61,946 nucleotides of DNA from Cupriavidus sp. IDO (GTDB lineage: Bacteria > Pseudomonadota > Gammaproteobacteria > Burkholderiales > Burkholderiaceae): positions 1-61,946 of the forward strand of contig NZ_JWMA01000073.1 of assembly GCF_000812465.1 (NCBI RefSeq), read 5' to 3'. The position numbers and the translations under genes are program-made. The notes under the pieces were generated by a model. The model did no database searches, was not told where the DNA came from, and saw only the letters and a program-made list of their open reading frames with translations. Shown in pieces: positions 52,592 through 61,386 of this stretch (the first letter of the stretch is position 1; each line of letters opens with the position of its first letter).

Positions 52592-53467
52592 TTAGGTGCG
52601 AATCCCCCAGCACTTCGGAAACGTGACACATCCCCAGAAAGTATTGCCGGCGTTCGCGCCTTGCTTGGCAACGCGCTTTACCATTGCGCTTCCGCAGCGC
52701 GGGCATGCCGGATCTTGTGCCGGCCTCAACGGCGCTGAAGCAGTCGCCTGCGGCCTCTGATGCTCCTGCGCTTTGGCGCTAGTCCTGGTGTCCGACGCCG
52801 CGCGCGCAGCCTTGATCATTGCAGCAAGCGCTACGCCCCCAATCAACTGTATGTTCCGCCCCTGGGCGAATGCCTTTGCGTCAGCCGTGAACTCACCGGA
52901 CGTCACGACAAACCCGCCGGCCGCCCCCTGCGCCGCCATGACGCCATACAGTTCACGCACCACGCTGACGGACACCTTGTAGGCACGCCACTGCTTGCAT
53001 TGCACTAGGAGCGTCTCCGTACCCTTTTGCAGCTTGAGGTCAATGCCTCCGTCCGCACCGCCGCCACCAGTTTCGACGACGGCGTAGCCCCGCATCCGAA
53101 ACGCCTCACCCACAAGCAACTCGAAGTCCCGCCAGCTCATCTGGCGCAGCGCATCACCAGACTTGTCGCCGGCGACGCCGCGCACCAACCCTTCACGCTT
53201 GCGCCGTCCAAGGACGGAGGCGACTGCGCCAGCCAATAACACCAGCGGCACCATGTACTGACCATAAGTCGCGAGGACCTTCGTCATCTGCCCGACGACC
53301 ATCTGGCCGATCTGTCCCGGCACGGTAGTGGTAGGCACTTCGGCCACTGCATAGCGATGTAGCACCACATATGCGACGAGCGCCAAGGAGGTACCCACCC
53401 ACCAAGGCAGCATTGCTGCGATCTCATACAAGTCTTCAAATACGCTGGTGTTTTTTCTTCTTGCCAT
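52592..53467 (-). CDS. Membrane-anchored Mrr-type restriction endonuclease with zinc ribbon
   Basis: This 291-residue protein has two N-terminal membrane helices (TSLALVAYVVLHRY and YMVPLVLLAGAVASVL), then an Mrr-like nuclease domain: SWRDFELLVGEAFRMRGY, GGGGADGGIDLKL and TLLVQCKQWR, which supply the D-QxK active site. The C-terminus is a topoisomerase-type zinc ribbon (CPRCGSAMVKR and WGCVTFPKC). Such proteins may cut foreign or modified DNA. GGGAG precedes the ATG at 53467. An IS5-family element ends about 28 bp upstream, so the native promoter was probably displaced. Confidence 0.9.
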   Translation of the reverse strand: MARRKNTSVFEDLYEIAAMLPWWVGTSLALVAYVVLHRYAVAEVPTTTVPGQIGQMVVGQMTKVLATYGQYMVPLVLLAGAVASVLGRRKREGLVRGVAGDKSGDALRQMSWRDFELLVGEAFRMRGYAVVETGGGGADGGIDLKLQKGTETLLVQCKQWRAYKVSVSVVRELYGVMAAQGAAGGFVVTSGEFTADAKAFAQGRNIQLIGGVALAAMIKAARAASDTRTSAKAQEHQRPQATASAPLRPAQDPACPRCGSAMVKRVAKQGANAGNTFWGCVTFPKCWGIRT

Positions 53468-53494
53468 CTCTTACTCCCTAGAACTTCGATCTAA

Positions 53495-54399
53495 GAAGGC
53501 CTAACAAAATGACTTCCTGAGGTGGCGCCAGCAGATGATGCAACAGGCCAATTTCAGGAAGGCTTCATGAATGATGGCGAGGCGCTCGAAGCGCACGCGC
53601 AATCGCTTGAAGTTGTGCAACCAGGCAATCGTTCGTTCGACAACCCCGCGAGTCTTGCCAAGACCGCTGCCGTGAGGTTCACCGCGACGGGCAATCTCTG
53701 TGGCAATACCATCGGCATGAAGTGGCTTGCGGTACTTGTCGTAGTCGTATCCGCGGTCGCCCTGGACGATGGTGGGCTTGGACAGTGGCCGACCACGCTT
53801 ACCGCGGATGGGCGGGATCGCCTCAATCAGCGGCAGTAGTTGTGTGACGTCATGATTGTTGGCGCCGGTCAGTATCAGCGCCAGTGGAATGCCTTGAGCT
53901 TCCGTCAGGAGGTGGTGCTTTGAACCTGGTCGCGCGCGATCGGTGGGGTTGGGTCCTGTTTTTGACCCGACCCCACGGCACGAATGGAGGAGGAATCGAC
54001 GATGGCACGTGACCAATCGATGCGGTCGGCCGCCCGTAGCTTGGCCAACAGCACCTCGTGCAGGCGATCCCAAACACCGGCGGCCTTCTGCCAGGTGTGT
54101 AGTCGTCGCCAGCAACTCATTCCGGAGCCACAGCCCATTTCCTTGGGCAACATCTCCCAGGGAATGCCGGACTGAAGGACGAAAAGAATGCCGGTGAGCA
54201 CGACCCGATCGTCCAGGGGCTTGCGCCCGGGATAGCGAGCGCGCCGAGCTTTCGGTGGTGGCAGTAGTGGCTGGATGAGTGCCCACAGTTCGTCGTCGAG
54301 TATGAGTTTGGCCATGTCCTTTGCGCTGATGAGACAACGCAAAGGTTAACAAAGATCACTTGAAGTTAACAGCCCTGCAGATTCATTTTGTTAGGGCCT
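53495..54399 (-). mobile_element. IS5-family insertion sequence (IS427-like), complete
   Basis: The ends carry a perfect 13-bp inverted repeat, CCTAACAAAATGA at 53500-53512 and TCATTTTGTTAGG at 54383-54395. CTAA at 53491-53494 and 54400-54403 is the likely four-base target duplication. The length (about 905 bp) and the frameshifted transposase fit the IS427 group. Confidence 0.85.
53501..54315 (-). CDS. IS5-family transposase, two frames
   Basis: The first frame (54315 to about 53960) encodes MAKLILDDELW, PLDDRVVLTGILFVLQSGIPWEML and VDSSSIRAVGSGQ, and continues to a stop at 53905. The second frame continues with TGPNPTDRARPGSKHH, GDRGYDYD and a C-terminal RTIAWLHNFKRLRVRFER. The two meet at a run of five A residues (53959-53963), where a -1 slip joins them, as in the IS427 group. 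DDE residues are split across the frames: Asp in VDSSS, Asp in GDRGYD and Glu in VVERTIAW. Confidence 0.85.
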
Positions 54400-54530
54400 C
54401 TAAGAGGCGCCCTCTTGCTGAGCATTCCCAACGCTCATGGCGGCGCATCGGCCTTGCCTTGACAGGCCGCCGCGCTGCCTGGCGATGCCAGCGCACTGAT
54501 GTCGATGGGGCTGAATAGCCCCTGAACGTG

Positions 54531-55430
54531 CTACACCTCCCCGCCACCCTTCAAAAAATCCACAAACGCCCGCAACGGCGCCGGCAAATGCCGCCGCCCC
54601 GGATAGTAAAGAAACGGCCCCGAAAACCACTGCCACCACGGCTCAAGAATCGGCTCCAGCGCCCCGCTGTCAAGATCCGGCCGCAGCTTGCCCTCAAAGA
54701 TGTGGGTCACGCCAATGCCCGCCAGCGCCGCGCTGATCGCAAGATCGATGGACGCCCCGGGCCGGACCAGCAGGCGGTTCGGCGGATCCAGCCTCAGTTC
54801 CTCGCCGTCGCGCTCGAAGATCCACGGTGGCGTGGCGCCGCTGGCGAACTGGCCGCGCAGGCAGACGTGGGAGAGCAGCTCGCGCGGGTGCTCCGGTCTG
54901 CCGTGGCGGTCGAGATAGCCAGGCGTTGCCGCTGTCGCGAAGCGTTGCATGCGCGGTCCGATCGGGATGGCGACCATATCCTGCTCAAGCCGCTCTTCGT
55001 AGCGGATGCCTGCGTCGCAGCCGATGGCCAGCACGTCGACGAATCCATCCTCGACCACCACCTCTACGCGGATGTCGGGGTAGGCCTCCAGGAATGGCGG
55101 GAGGATGGATGGCAACACGGTCCACGCGGCGCTTGATGGCACGTTCAGCTTGAGCGTGCCGGCTGGTTTGTCACGGAAGGCGTTCAGGACGTCCAGCGCG
55201 GATTCCATCTCGCTGAACAGGGGCGTGAGCCGCTCGAGCAGGCGCAGCCCAGCTTCGGTCGGGGCGACGCTGCGTGTGGTGCGGTTGAGCAGGCGCAGGC
55301 CCAGCTTCGACTCCAGGCGGCGCACGGCGATGCTGAGGCTTGACGCTGAAACGCCGCTGATGCGCGCCGCATCCCGAAAGCCCCCGGCGCGGGCCACGGA
55401 CACGAACGCGGCAAGATCGTTGAATTCCAT
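54531..55430 (-). CDS. LysR-family regulator, divergent from pdxI
   Basis: This 299-residue regulator has the helix-turn-helix FVSVARAGGFRDAARISGVSASSLSIAVRRLESKLGLRLLNRTTRSV and a normal effector domain. The ATG at 55430 (MEFNDLAAFV) is the family start; the frame upstream runs into the intergenic region. It is divergent from the pdxI homologue across 113 bp and probably controls it. The 54404-54530 stretch beyond its stop has no gene. Confidence 0.93.
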   Translation of the reverse strand: MEFNDLAAFVSVARAGGFRDAARISGVSASSLSIAVRRLESKLGLRLLNRTTRSVAPTEAGLRLLERLTPLFSEMESALDVLNAFRDKPAGTLKLNVPSSAAWTVLPSILPPFLEAYPDIRVEVVVEDGFVDVLAIGCDAGIRYEERLEQDMVAIPIGPRMQRFATAATPGYLDRHGRPEHPRELLSHVCLRGQFASGATPPWIFERDGEELRLDPPNRLLVRPGASIDLAISAALAGIGVTHIFEGKLRPDLDSGALEPILEPWWQWFSGPFLYYPGRRHLPAPLRAFVDFLKGGGEV

Positions 55431-55543
55431 GCCAGTGTTCAATTTTTGGAACAGCCCATTCAATCTAGGCCGGATTTTCAAACACTGCAATGCCAAACAT
55501 ACTGGCTCCACCTGTTCAGCCAAACCGAATCAAGGAGAGCGCC

Positions 55544-56416
55544 ATGTCCCAATCCCACCGCCCCGCCACCACCTATACGCTTGCCGGCCGCACCGTGAGC
55601 CGCATGGGCTACGGCGCCATGCAGCTGGCCGGGCCAGGCGTGTTCGGACCGCCGAAGGACCGTGATGCAGCGATCGCCGTGCTGCGCGAAGCCGTCTCAT
55701 CAGGCGTCAACCACATCGATACCAGTGACTTCTACGGCCCGCACATCACCAACCACCTCATCCGCGAAGCCCTCCATCCGTACCCGGATGACTTGGTGAT
55801 CGTCACCAAGGTAGGCGCGCGGCGCGGCGAAGACGCCTCGTGGCTGCCGGCGCTGGAGCCGGAGGCCATCCGGCAAGCGGTCCATGACAACCTGCGCAAT
55901 CTTGGCGTGGATGTGCTGGATGTCGTCAACCTGCGGATCATGGGGGATATCCATGCGCCGACTGAAGCCTCGATCGAAAGGGAGGTCACCGCGCTGGCCG
56001 AGCTGCAAAGGCAGGGGCTGGTTCGCCACATCGGGCTGAGCAACGTAACGTCGGCGCAGGTGGCGCAGGCGCGGAAGATTGCGCCGATTGTTTGTGTGCA
56101 GAACCAGTACAACCTTGTGCAGCGTGGGGATGATGCGCTGGTGGATGAACTGGCGGAGCAGGAGATTGCGTACGTGCCGTTCTTTCCGCTTGGCGGGTTC
56201 TCGCCGATTCAGTCGGCGGGGTTGTCCAGGGTGGCTGAAGCGATTGGGGCGACGCCGATGCAGGTGGCGCTGGTGTGGTTGCTGCATCGGGCGCCGAATG
56301 TGTTGCTGATTCCCGGGACTTCGTCGGTGAAGCATTTGCGGGAGAACATCAAGGCGGCGCAAATCGCGCTGTCGGATGTGGTGCTTGCAGAGCTGGATGC
56401 GTTGGGTCGAGCCTGA
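55544..56416 (+). CDS. pdxI: Pyridoxal reductase-like aldo/keto reductase
   Basis: This 290-residue protein closely resembles E. coli YdbC, renamed PdxI, an NADPH-dependent pyridoxal reductase of vitamin B6 salvage. Shared stretches include GYGAMQLAGPGVFGPP, HIDTSDFYGPH, RRGEDASWLPA and RHIGLSNVT. Asp59, Tyr64 and Lys89 of the tetrad are present, while the usual catalytic His is an Arg in VVNLRIM, as I recall for E. coli PdxI. AAGGAGAG precedes the ATG at 55544. Its last 121 bp and 40 bp beyond are copied at 61688-61848. Confidence 0.92.
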   Translation: MSQSHRPATTYTLAGRTVSRMGYGAMQLAGPGVFGPPKDRDAAIAVLREAVSSGVNHIDTSDFYGPHITNHLIREALHPYPDDLVIVTKVGARRGEDASWLPALEPEAIRQAVHDNLRNLGVDVLDVVNLRIMGDIHAPTEASIEREVTALAELQRQGLVRHIGLSNVTSAQVAQARKIAPIVCVQNQYNLVQRGDDALVDELAEQEIAYVPFFPLGGFSPIQSAGLSRVAEAIGATPMQVALVWLLHRAPNVLLIPGTSSVKHLRENIKAAQIALSDVVLAELDALGRA

Positions 56417-56456
56417 CGTATGCCAACAGCCGCTGTGCAGGTTCCCCGGCTGTCGC
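56296..56456 (+). repeat. 161-bp direct repeat, left copy (pdxI 3' end)
   Basis: This stretch recurs at 61688-61848 with two mismatches. It covers the last 40 codons of pdxI and 40 bp after its stop. Confidence 0.95.
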
Positions 56457-56540
56457 GACTGGGGTCCATCACGCGCGGTATGCTTCACGCCAACGAGTTC
56501 AACACACAGGACGAAGTTGGCACGAACCACAACGCATGGC

Positions 56541-57329
56541 ATGAAGGCCGGCGCCCCGTGGCGGCGCATCGGCCTGGCATTGGCGGGCGCCTTGCTGCTG
56601 GGCGATACCATCGCGCTGATGCTGACGGGGCCGTTCAATTTTGGCGTTGCGCTGCCCGGCGCGATCGGCGCTGCATGCCTTGCGCTGTCATGGCGCTGGG
56701 AAGCCGTGGCGCAATGGCGAGCGGCCAGCGTGGGGCGCCGATGGATCTGGCGGGCAGGGTGGACGGCATTCGCGGTATGGCTAGCGACGGTGGCGGCGTT
56801 CTTCTATCTCATCCACCGCGGCATTGCCGAATCCGCGCCGAAGGCAACGGCGGCCAGGGCCATCATCATCCTTGGCTCTGGTACGCCGCATTGCATTGCG
56901 TCGCCGACGCTGGTGGCTCGGCTGGATGCAGGCATGGCGCTGGCGCGGCAATGGCCTGCGGCGTGGGTGGTGGTGAGTGGTGGGCAGGACTTCTTGCGGG
57001 AATGCCGCGAGGCGGACGTCATGGCGGACTACCTGACCGCGCACGGCCTGGCGGCCGATCGTCTGATCCGGGAGAACCGGAGTACCAGCACGGAGGAAAA
57101 CATGCGCTTCAGCCGCCGGTTGCTGGAGCAACAGGGCGTGAGCGCTGCGGACCCGCTGATTGTGGTGACCAGTGATTTTCATCTGATGCGGGCGAAGCGG
57201 ATTGCGCGGAAGGCGGGGTTCGGCAAAGTGTTCGGCGTGGGAGCCGAGACGCCTTTGTACCTTCGCTTCAATGCGTGGCTGCGTGAGTATTTTGCAGCGA
57301 TCAGCAGCTGGATCTTGAGGGAGTACTGA
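56541..57329 (+). CDS. YdcF/SanA-like DUF218 membrane protein
   Basis: This 262-residue protein has three N-terminal hydrophobic segments (about residues 8-30, 35-50 and 68-90) and then a DUF218 domain: AIIILGSGTPH, WVVVSGGQDFLRECREADVMADYL, ENRSTSTEENMRFS and VVTSDFHLMRAKRIARKAGF. Related proteins act in envelope integrity. The start at 56541 is the first ATG before the hydrophobic region. It is 125 bp after pdxI and has its own terminator. Confidence 0.85.
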   Translation: MKAGAPWRRIGLALAGALLLGDTIALMLTGPFNFGVALPGAIGAACLALSWRWEAVAQWRAASVGRRWIWRAGWTAFAVWLATVAAFFYLIHRGIAESAPKATAARAIIILGSGTPHCIASPTLVARLDAGMALARQWPAAWVVVSGGQDFLRECREADVMADYLTAHGLAADRLIRENRSTSTEENMRFSRRLLEQQGVSAADPLIVVTSDFHLMRAKRIARKAGFGKVFGVGAETPLYLRFNAWLREYFAAISSWILREY

Positions 57330-57366
57330 GGCTTCAGCTTGCAGCACTTCACAGTGCCAGAATCAG

Positions 57367-57399
57367 AACGGCGCGAAACCAGTTGGCTCGCGCCGTTTT
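57367..57399 (+). terminator. Terminator of the ydcF-like gene
   Basis: AACGGCGCGA (57367-57376) and TCGCGCCGTT (57388-57397), followed by T residues, lie 38 bp after the stop. Confidence 0.85.
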
Positions 57400-57405
57400 G
57401 CTTCC

Positions 57406-57426
57406 AGGCCCGCATTATGCGGGCCT
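57406..57426 (-). terminator. Palindromic hairpin after a gene remnant
   Basis: AGGCCCGCAT and ATGCGGGCCT flank one T. It lies just beyond the stop of the minus-strand remnant at 57435 and may have been its terminator. Confidence 0.5.
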
Positions 57427-57434
57427 GCCCCTCG

Positions 57435-57592
57435 TCAGCCAAGGGCCTGCTGGCGCTTGGCGTTCTGGTCAATCTGCTGCTTGAGCGGCGAAAGCAGGGT
57501 GTTGGGGCCGATGCTATCGGGGATATCGCCGCTCTGCAGGTCCAGCAAAGTCAGGACGGACCTATCAGGACTCGTGCTATCGGGAGTACGCC
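57435..57592 (-). pseudogene. C-terminal remnant of an unidentified gene
   Basis: The minus-strand frame ends LLSPLKQQIDQNAKRQQALG and TGA, a plausible protein tail, and is preceded by LTLLDLQSGDIPDSIGPN. It has no start; a stop lies upstream near 57592. Family not recognised. The rest of 57330-57715 contains only the repeats described separately. Confidence 0.4.
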
Positions 57593-57609
57593 CATCGTGC
57601 TATCAGGAG
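57514..57609. repeat. Four CTATCRGGA repeats
   Basis: CTATCGGGG at 57514, CTATCAGGA at 57562, GTGCTATCGGGA at 57574 and GTGCTATCAGGA at 57598 recur with irregular spacing. They may be the end of an insertion sequence or a set of binding sites. Confidence 0.5.
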
Positions 57610-57715
57610 CACACAACCCCCGCAAAGCCAGTAACAGCATGGCTTTTGGCATCCGCTATGCGCCAGTGCCTGCTGAGTGCGGCTCCGGCAAGCGTGAATC
57701 TTCGCCCTTCAGGAT

Positions 57716-58408
57716 CTACAGACGGATATCAACGGAAGTTGGCGTGGCGAACAGCTTGGGTTCCTTGCCGAGCGGAAACCCGATCACGTACAGGACATTA
57801 GCTGGCATTGGCCTATCCGGGTCCGAGCCCCCCTTCAGCAGCACGTTGCGCTCGGCATAGCGTAGCGAAACGCCAAGGGTCTTGAGCACATCAATGTTGG
57901 CTTGCATCGTGTCAGTCGCCTCGCGCTTCTGCGCTTCGGTGTAGGCGTTCAGGCCATCCCGGTAGTCGCGGAAATATTCCATCAGCGCGGCGAAGCGTTT
58001 TTCCGCTTCGCGGCCCATCTCGAAGGCCAGCTGCGACATGTCCATCGTGCTGGTCTGCGCCAACTCGGCCAACTGCTTACCCGTAGTCAGCGGAATCGCC
58101 GCGAAGGTGACGTGCTCGCGGTCAAACTGTTCCTGCGCAGCCTTGAGTTCGTCTTCGGGCGGAATCGCGAATGGCTTGTTGAGCGCGTCGATGTCCAGGA
58201 AATCGAACGCGCTGGCCAGCGCCCGGCAGGTGTCGGGGTCGACCGGCCAGCCTAGCTCGACGCGCTGAACGGTTCGCACGTTGAGCCCGGCGATCACGGC
58301 CAACTGCTCCTGCGTCCATTGCCGGGCATCGCGGAACACCTTGATGCAGACAGCCAGCTCGGCGGGAGTCAGCAGGCGTACTGGTGGCGTGTTTTCCGTC
58401 GCATTCAT
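57716..58408 (-). CDS. XRE-family helix-turn-helix protein
   Basis: This 230-residue protein has an N-terminal XRE helix-turn-helix (LAVCIKVFRDARQWTQEQLAVIAGLNVRTVQRVELG, residues 20-55) and a helical C-terminal part of unknown function rich in charged residues. AAGGAG precedes the ATG at 58408. It follows the MHS transporter by 16 bp on the same strand and is likely co-transcribed with it. Confidence 0.85.
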   Translation of the reverse strand: MNATENTPPVRLLTPAELAVCIKVFRDARQWTQEQLAVIAGLNVRTVQRVELGWPVDPDTCRALASAFDFLDIDALNKPFAIPPEDELKAAQEQFDREHVTFAAIPLTTGKQLAELAQTSTMDMSQLAFEMGREAEKRFAALMEYFRDYRDGLNAYTEAQKREATDTMQANIDVLKTLGVSLRYAERNVLLKGGSDPDRPMPANVLYVIGFPLGKEPKLFATPTSVDIRL

Positions 58409-58423
58409 TGCGTTGCTCCTTCG

Positions 58424-59758
58424 TTATCGACTGGCATGGCCGCACTTGGCGAGGGGCCAGAACGCAAGCAAGAAGCCGACAGCGGCCAGGACTGCCACAT
58501 AGTGAGCAGGCGCCATGGTGTCGTGCTGCAGCCACAGCGTGAGAATCATCGGCGTGAGGCCGCCGAAGACTGCGTAAGACATGTTGTAGGCAAACGAGAG
58601 ACCGGTGAACCGCACCGGTGCCGGAAAGGCGCGCACGCCAGCAATCGGCACGGTGGCGATGGTGCCGACGAACAGACCCAGCAGTCCGTAGTGCCAGAAC
58701 AGCGTGCTAGGCGTGCCGGGCAGGCTGCCGTAGAAGAGGTAAGCGGTCATGAAGAGTCCGCCCCAGCCAATCAGCATGACGGCACGGGTGCCGATGCGGT
58801 CGCATGCCCAGCCGACGATTACGCAGCCGATGGTCAGCATGAGGGTGGCGAACGCATTGGTCTCGAGCGCGAGCGCGGCGTCTATGTGGTGGATCTTCTG
58901 CAGGTAGGCGGGTGTATACAGCACGACCACGACGATGGCGGTCGAAAGTACCCAGGTCAGCAGTGCCACGAACACACTGGCCGAGCGGTGATCGCGCAGC
59001 ACGGTGCGGATCGGCAGTTCGCGCGCCAGATTGCTGCGGTCAGCCAACTCGCGGAACACGGGGGTCTCATGCAGAAACCGGCGCAGGTACACGGACACCA
59101 GTCCGAACACGCCGCCCAGGATAAAAGGGATGCGCCAGGCAAAATCGCTCACCTGTTCAGGCGTGTAGTGTCGATGGATGGCGACCGCAACGAGCGAACC
59201 CAGCAGGATGCCGCCAGTGATACCCGAGGTCAGGGTCCCGATCCCGAAACCGTAGTGCCGGCTCGGCACATGTTCGCCGACAAACACCCAGGCACCGGGC
59301 ATCTCGCCCCCAATGGCCGCGCCCTGCAGCACCCGCATCGCCAGCAGCAACAGTGGCGCCGCGACGCCGATGCTGGCGTAGGTGGGCAGCAGCCCGATCA
59401 TCAGCGTGGGCGCGGCCATCAGCAAGATCGACAGCGTGAACATGCGCTTGCGGCCAAGCCGGTCACCAAAGTGGGCGATGACGATGCCGCCCAGCGGGCG
59501 TGCCAGGTAGCCAGCGGCGAAAATGCCGAACGTCTGCAGTTGTCGCAGCCAGTCTGGCATGTTGGCCGGGAAGAATAGCGCGCCCAGCACCGTGACGAAG
59601 AAGACGTAGATGACGAAGTCATAGAATTCCAGCGTGCCGCCGAGGGCGGCAAGACCCAAGGTCTTGTAGTCGCGAGCAGCCAGCGTGCGTGCCGGAGCGG
59701 GTAAGACGCCGCCCGGTACGCTCAGGGGGTTCACATGGGGTTCCTGTTGTGGATTCAT
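58424..59758 (-). CDS. MHS-family MFS transporter (ProP/shikimate type)
   Basis: This 444-residue inner-membrane protein has twelve predicted helices and the metabolite:H+ symporter signatures LGGTLEFYDFVIYVFF in helix 1, FGDRLGRKRMF between helices 2 and 3, AIGGEMPGAWVFVGEHVP and ETPVFREL. Members import citrate, shikimate, ketoglutarate or betaine. GAGGACC precedes the ATG. It lies within the segment flanked by pdxI repeats. The plus-strand region 59759-60054 upstream has no gene that I can support. Confidence 0.93.
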   Translation of the reverse strand: MNPQQEPHVNPLSVPGGVLPAPARTLAARDYKTLGLAALGGTLEFYDFVIYVFFVTVLGALFFPANMPDWLRQLQTFGIFAAGYLARPLGGIVIAHFGDRLGRKRMFTLSILLMAAPTLMIGLLPTYASIGVAAPLLLLAMRVLQGAAIGGEMPGAWVFVGEHVPSRHYGFGIGTLTSGITGGILLGSLVAVAIHRHYTPEQVSDFAWRIPFILGGVFGLVSVYLRRFLHETPVFRELADRSNLARELPIRTVLRDHRSASVFVALLTWVLSTAIVVVVLYTPAYLQKIHHIDAALALETNAFATLMLTIGCVIVGWACDRIGTRAVMLIGWGGLFMTAYLFYGSLPGTPSTLFWHYGLLGLFVGTIATVPIAGVRAFPAPVRFTGLSFAYNMSYAVFGGLTPMILTLWLQHDTMAPAHYVAVLAAVGFLLAFWPLAKCGHASR

Positions 59759-60054
59759 GTTCGGTCCTCGTCAGGTTGTGATCAATGGACTTCGGTCAGG
59801 GCTGGTCCTTTTGAGACCAAGACCCCATTGGTTGCGCGTGAGCGATGCCGATCAGGCATCGTCCGATGCGCCACGCCTGCATGGAAACGGCCAGCCGGTG
59901 AGACATCAAGCCGTATCTCAGGCGGGACTCTTCTCACAGCCGCTCTACCAGCCCTTCAACGAAATATCGCCGATGAGGCGTCAGGCTTTGGATCTGCCGG
60001 GGCTAGAGCAAGGGCCTCTCGGGCCGGCCTGCCAGAGTGGGCCAGACGGTTCGA

Positions 60055-60405
60055 TCAGTCCGGGATCGAACCGTCGAGCTGCGCCAGCTGCGCATACGCC
60101 GATAGCGGTCGCGTAGGCCGGAAGTACAGGTCGCGAAGAATCGGCCTTTTGAGCGGCCCAACGATGGATGCGAGGTCGGACAGCTTCACATGGCCCAGTT
60201 CGGGCATGCCGATACCCACGTCGCACAAACCGTAGGCGGTGTCACCATCGGCCGGGTCCAGCGCGGCCAAGAGCCAAGTCGCATGCGCGTCCGGGGTAAA
60301 GAGCCGTACCACGGGCAGCGGGTCGCCAGCGTAGCCGGCTACGTATGCTTGGCCATTTGCGAGCAACTGCGCGCGTTGTTCTGCGGTGATGAGGGTTGGG
60401 TTCAT
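60055..60405 (-). CDS. DUF2958 protein
   Basis: This 116-residue protein shows the DUF2958 pattern LITAEQRAQLLANG, PVVRLFTPDAHATWLLAALDPADGDTAYGLCDVG and PELGHVKLSDLAS. The family is frequent on integrative elements and plasmids and has no known function. AGAGG precedes the ATG at 60405. Its presence supports a mobile origin for this segment. Confidence 0.85.
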   Translation of the reverse strand: MNPTLITAEQRAQLLANGQAYVAGYAGDPLPVVRLFTPDAHATWLLAALDPADGDTAYGLCDVGIGMPELGHVKLSDLASIVGPLKRPILRDLYFRPTRPLSAYAQLAQLDGSIPD

Positions 60406-60742
60406 GATTGCAGCCTCTGGGAAAGTTCGCTCCACGCGGAGCAAGGCAATACTGGGAGCACGTCCCTATCGCGGGTCGTCACATCCCAACACGGTCCGGT
60501 GCGGGCCTGGGTTTACAGCAAGCGGCGTGCACCACGCGTTGAGCACCTTTCCGGGATGGTGTGAAGCCACGCCTCTCTCCCACCCGGTAGGCACCGCACC
60601 CCGGATTCATGCAAGCACAGAACCATGGAAGCGGAATTGCGGTAGCCAGGCAAGGCACGGATGCGGTCCCCCTAATCTGTCGGAATCCACAAATGCAGAT
60701 TTCGGCAAAAACCCGAAAGCAGCTCGATCAGTCTAAAATGAA

Positions 60743-60768
60743 CACTATAGATTGTAGCACTATAGTGC
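60743..60768. promoter_or_regulatory. Operator-like palindrome GCACTATAGTGC with half copy
   Basis: GCACTATAGTGC at 60757-60768 is a perfect 12-bp palindrome, and CACTATAG at 60743-60750 repeats its half. It lies about 40 bp before the XRE gene start. The rest of 60406-60804 shows no gene. Confidence 0.6.
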
Positions 60769-60807
60769 GCAATCGGCTGACATCATGGTTTTCTAGGGGA
60801 ACCATTG

Positions 60808-61101
60808 GTGACGGCGAAACACACATTGGCGACAGCAATACGCATAGTCAGGAAAGCGCGCGGCTTGAGCCAGGAAGCGTTCTCTGACGTGTCAAGCCGC
60901 ACCTATATGAGTTCGTTGGAGCGCAACCTGAAAAGCCCAACCATGCACAAACTGACCGAGCTATGCGAGGTCATGCAAGTGCATCCGCTTACGCTGCTGA
61001 CGCTGGCATATGCCGGCGACAACACGCACAAGGCCGACCAGCTTCTGGCGCAGGTGCGCCAGGAACTAGAGGCGATATTGAAAGAGCGCGACGCGCTGTA
61101 G
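60808..61101 (+). CDS. Small XRE-family regulator (controller-like)
   Basis: This 97-residue protein has the XRE core AIRIVRKARGLSQEAFSDVSSRTYMSSLERNLKSPTMHKLTELCEVMQV and a short C-terminal helix. It resembles small self-regulating repressors or controllers found on mobile elements. The start is uncertain: GTG at 60808, or TTG at 60805, follows AGGGGA. A perfect palindrome upstream is a likely self-operator. No partner gene is near. Confidence 0.85.
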   Translation: MTAKHTLATAIRIVRKARGLSQEAFSDVSSRTYMSSLERNLKSPTMHKLTELCEVMQVHPLTLLTLAYAGDNTHKADQLLAQVRQELEAILKERDAL

Positions 61102-61172
61102 GCGCGTGCGATGCTGCGGGCTAGCAGCAACTGCGCCCCGCCGCAAAGGGGTGGGGCGTTTGGGGGCGGCCG

Positions 61173-61258
61173 TCAGGCCGCTGGCTTGCTGCGCGACCAG
61201 ATCAGGTTGTTCATGCCATCGCCTTCCTCGATCAGCCGGGCGTAGACCAGGGGGCAAT
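61173..61258 (-). pseudogene. C-terminal remnant of a mobile-element gene
   Basis: The minus-strand frame reads CPLVYARLIEEGDGMNNLIW, then SRSKPAA and a TGA stop at 61173. It has no start and is cut by the plus-strand fragment at 61261. Family not named with certainty. Confidence 0.4.
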
Positions 61259-61260
61259 TT

Positions 61261-61386
61261 ATGACGATTGCGCGTCAATACATCGCCTCTCACCCAGAAC
61301 AATGGGGCGAATCCGGCATGGCATTGGCCCGGCGGGCCGTCAATGAGGCGTGCAAGAGGAACCTTGCCTCACGGATGTCCCGGTAA
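61261..61386 (+). pseudogene. Rap1a/Tai-like immunity protein fragment
   Basis: The 41-codon frame, with AGGGGG before its ATG, reads TIARQYIASHPEQWGESG, then MALARRAVNEAC. This resembles the C-terminal helix of Rap1a/Tai-type immunity proteins (Q-x-x-x-V-x-x-Y-L-x-x-H-P ... AL-x-x-A-x-x-C). The signal peptide and first half are lacking, so it is a remnant or a chance likeness. Confidence 0.35.

Noticed and set aside
54404..54530. A small gene between the IS5 element and the LysR gene
   Set aside because: The only frames are mirror or extension frames of the LysR gene, without a start or a family pattern.
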